The position numbers were made by a program, and so were the translations under genes. Of a stretch of 64,000 nucleotides of DNA, positions 61,960-64,000 are shown one piece after another. The notes beneath the pieces are model-generated. The model did not search any database and was not told the origin of the DNA. It saw only the letters and a program-made list of their open reading frames with translations. Numbering within the stretch: position 1 is the stretch's first letter; every line of letters starts with the position of its first letter. This stretch comes from Caulobacter sp. 602-1 (lineage in GTDB: Bacteria > Pseudomonadota > Alphaproteobacteria > Caulobacterales > Caulobacteraceae). The stretch lies in the NCBI RefSeq assembly GCF_003931565.1, contig NZ_RRYI01000004.1:434001-498000 (forward strand). The letters are read 5' to 3'.

Positions 61960-63081
61960 ATGCTGCCCTGTCGCTTCTCCCCTTATTTGCGCCACGCAGC
62001 CCTTGGCCTGGCGGCGCTGCTCGCGAGCCAGTCGCTCGCGAGCAGCGCGCTCGCCCAGACCACGTCGCCGGCCGCCGCCAGGGACAAGGTCGCGATCTTC
62101 TTCGACAACGATTTTCTCGGTCCGGGCCAGAGCAACATCCAGTCGCTGATCCCGCTGCTGCGCGACGATCGGGTCAAGCTGCTGGGCATCGGCGTCGTCA
62201 CGGGCGACGCCTGGCTGAAGGAGGAAGCCGCTCACGCCTTGCGCTTCCTCGAAATCGCCAAGCGTCCCGAGCCTCCCGTCCACCTGGGGGCGCAGATGCC
62301 GCTGATCCGCACCCAGGTCGAGATGGCCAACTGGGAGGCGCGCTACGGCAAGGTGCCGTTCAAGGGCGCCTGGAGCACGCCGCGTCCGGGCCGCACCTAC
62401 CATCCCCAGGATCCCGACCTGATCCCGCCGATGCCGGAGGGAGAGCCGAAGCTCAAGGCCTCCGAGGAGGACGCCGTCCACGCCCTGATCCGCAACGTCC
62501 GCGCTCATCCGGGCGAGGTGACGATCGTCAGCGCCGGCCCGTTGACCAATATCGCCCTGGCGCTGCGCATCGCGCCCGACATCGCGACCCTGGCCAAGGA
62601 GATCGTCATCGAGCCGGGCAAGCTGGACACCGCCGTGGCGCGGGTGACCGGCAATACCGACTACGCCACCGACTTCAACTTCATCTTCGACCCCGAGGCG
62701 GCGCATATCGTGCTGACCGCGCCGTGGAAGAAGATCACCGTGATGGGAAACGTCACCGCCGCCGCCAAGGCGACGCAGGAAGTGGTCGACCGTATCGGCG
62801 CGGCCGGCACGCCGGTGGCGACCTACGTCAAGACCTACGCCCGGATCGGCCAGCCTCTGTGGGACGAGATCACCGTCGCCGTGGCCATCGACCGTTCGCT
62901 GGTCACCGAGGAACTGGTGGCGCGCATGGACGTCGACACCTTCGCCGGGCCCTCCTATGGCCAGCCCGTCGTGTGGAAGTCGGACATGGCGCCGAACGCC
63001 GGCGAGCGTGAAGTCCACATCGTGCGGGCCATCGACGTGCCGCGCTTCCTTGAGACCTTCGTGGCGCAGGCCTCCAAATGA
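61960..63081 (+). CDS. Exported nucleoside-hydrolase-like protein with altered metal site
   Basis: The 373-residue protein has a signal peptide (LRHAALGLAALLASQSLASS, near ALAQ). The nucleoside hydrolase fold shows IVSAGPLTNIALALRI, a DFNFIFDPEAAHIVL strand and MGNVTAAA. The family's N-terminal calcium motif DxDxxxDD is here DNDFLGPGQS: the first two Asp are kept, the last pair is not. It may use a changed metal set or bind nucleosides without cleavage. If active it would release bases in the periplasm for the permease, whose gene overlaps its stop by 4 bp (ATGA). Confidence 0.85.
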   Translation: MLPCRFSPYLRHAALGLAALLASQSLASSALAQTTSPAAARDKVAIFFDNDFLGPGQSNIQSLIPLLRDDRVKLLGIGVVTGDAWLKEEAAHALRFLEIAKRPEPPVHLGAQMPLIRTQVEMANWEARYGKVPFKGAWSTPRPGRTYHPQDPDLIPPMPEGEPKLKASEEDAVHALIRNVRAHPGEVTIVSAGPLTNIALALRIAPDIATLAKEIVIEPGKLDTAVARVTGNTDYATDFNFIFDPEAAHIVLTAPWKKITVMGNVTAAAKATQEVVDRIGAAGTPVATYVKTYARIGQPLWDEITVAVAIDRSLVTEELVARMDVDTFAGPSYGQPVVWKSDMAPNAGEREVHIVRAIDVPRFLETFVAQASK

Positions 63082-64000
63082 CCAGGCTGCATACGCTGCT
63101 AGATCGCCGTTTCGCTCTGAGCGCGCGCGAGACCACGATCGGCCGCGAGATGATGGCGGGCCTGACCAGCTTCCTGGCGGCCGCCTATCTGATCGTCGTG
63201 ATCCCGTCGCTGCTGTCGACGGGCGGCATGGATCGGGGCGCGGCCACCACGGCGGCGATCCTGGTGATGGCCTTGGGCAGCATCGCCATGGGCGTCTACG
63301 CCAACCTGCCCTTCATCGTCGGACCCGGGATCGGCGGTTCGGTGATCCTGGGCGTGACCCTGGCGCACACCGAGCATGTCCCCCTGGCCACCGGTCTGGC
63401 CATCGCCATGACTTCCGGCGTGCTGTTCCTGGTTCTGACCCTGACCGGTGCGCGCGAGCTGGTGGTCAAGATGATCCCGCCCCAGATCAAGCTCGGCCTG
63501 GGCGCGTCGATTGGCCTGTTCATCGCCATGCTGGGCTGCCGCGACGCGGGCATGGTGGCGGTCAACGCCAAGACCATGGCCCTGAAGCTGGGCGATTTCT
63601 CCCAGCCCGGACCGGTGGTGGCCCTGATCGGCCTGGCCGTCGCCCTGGCCCTGCAAGCCCGCAAGATCCCTGGCGCGGTGCTGGCCGGCATCGCCGCCGC
63701 CGCCCTCGCGGGCATTCCTTTGGGCCTGACCAAGCTGCCGCCCAGCCTGTTTTCGTTGCCGCATGGCCTTGGACCGGTGGCCCTGCAGGTCGACTTCGCG
63801 GGGGCGTTCAGCCTGGCGGCTCTGCCCTATGTCTTCGCCTTCTTCGCGGGCGAGTTCTTCTCGACCCTGGGCACGACCCTGGCGATCGGCGCCAAGGCCG
63901 GACTGACCGACGCGCAGGGCAATCTGCCAGGGATCGAGCGGCCATTCCTGGTCGACTCCCTCGCCGCCGCAGTTGGGCCGCTGATCGGCATTCCCGCGGG
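63078..64000 (+). CDS. AzgA/NCS2-type purine permease (3' end beyond window)
   Basis: The visible 307 residues begin RLHTLLDRRFALSARETTIG, the opening of AzgA-like hypoxanthine/guanine permeases. TM1 is MAGLTSFLAAAYLIVVIPSL, followed by ANLPFIVGPGIGGSVILGVT (family PxxxxPGxGxNAxxA, here GIGGSVI), LGLGASIGLFIAMLGCRDAG, and FFAGEFFSTLGTTLAIGAKA near the C-terminus shown. The N of the usual GMGLNA motif is replaced. It imports bases with protons across the inner membrane, completing the receptor-hydrolase-permease chain. Confidence 0.88.
   Translation, partial: MTRLHTLLDRRFALSARETTIGREMMAGLTSFLAAAYLIVVIPSLLSTGGMDRGAATTAAILVMALGSIAMGVYANLPFIVGPGIGGSVILGVTLAHTEHVPLATGLAIAMTSGVLFLVLTLTGARELVVKMIPPQIKLGLGASIGLFIAMLGCRDAGMVAVNAKTMALKLGDFSQPGPVVALIGLAVALALQARKIPGAVLAGIAAAALAGIPLGLTKLPPSLFSLPHGLGPVALQVDFAGAFSLAALPYVFAFFAGEFFSTLGTTLAIGAKAGLTDAQGNLPGIERPFLVDSLAAAVGPLIGIPA

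Overview
The window is a high-GC alphaproteobacterial chromosome segment, most like Caulobacteraceae (Caulobacter or Phenylobacterium). The reasons are three large TonB-dependent receptors fed by catabolic genes, FixJ-type response regulators, FixK boxes, and GTG/ATGA-coupled compact operons. No rRNA, tRNA, CRISPR array or intact mobile element was seen.

1-22.0 kb: a sensory and detoxification/catabolic island. Two histidine kinases (a soluble GAF/multi-PAS kinase and a MASE4 membrane kinase), a stand-alone receiver and two FixJ/LuxR-type regulators surround genes for a metallo-beta-lactamase-fold protein, a nitronate monooxygenase, a TonB receptor, an OsmC peroxidase and an eight-gene operon. 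That operon encodes an epoxide hydrolase, a thioredoxin-like protein, an alpha/beta hydrolase, an SRPBCC-like protein, a cysteine hydrolase, an enoyl-CoA hydratase, a glyoxalase-fold protein and a porin. It is followed by a LysR regulator, an SDR and a tautomerase. A long dyad-symmetric motif (core GGTRTCGSCGAYACC, flanked by ATTG...CAAT) recurs about 70-100 bp upstream of most of these transcription units. I infer one local regulon; its inducer is unknown.

22.0-31.0 kb: an AT-rich, structured 770-bp intergenic stretch, then a carbohydrate locus: a GH106-like rhamnosidase, an IclR regulator, a TonB receptor behind a LacI-type palindrome, and a mosaic SDR/IclR pseudogene.

31.0-34.2 kb: an IS3-type transposase remnant next to a serine hydrolase, a MarR regulator and a DUF4892-like exported protein that share a palindromic divergent promoter.

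34.3-52 kb: a low-oxygen survival island. A complete agmatine deiminase operon (putrescine carbamoyltransferase, antiporter, agmatine deiminase, carbamate kinase), a phasin, Hsp20, a zinc alcohol dehydrogenase, a glycosyltransferase, a MacB-like exporter, an MgtA-type P-ATPase, a Bax-inhibitor-like protein and a PHA synthase lie near a FixK-type regulator. Three FixK/FNR-like boxes sit at divergent promoters. The coherent reading is ATP from agmatine and carbon storage/chaperone functions under oxygen limitation.

52-57.7 kb: a frameshifted GH19 lysozyme/chitinase gene, an LptF-family permease, two GT4 glycosyltransferases and an LPG-synthase-like membrane protein.

57.7-64 kb: a nucleoside salvage locus: a divergent LysR regulator, a TonB receptor, an exported nucleoside-hydrolase-like protein and an AzgA/NCS2-type permease cut by the window end.
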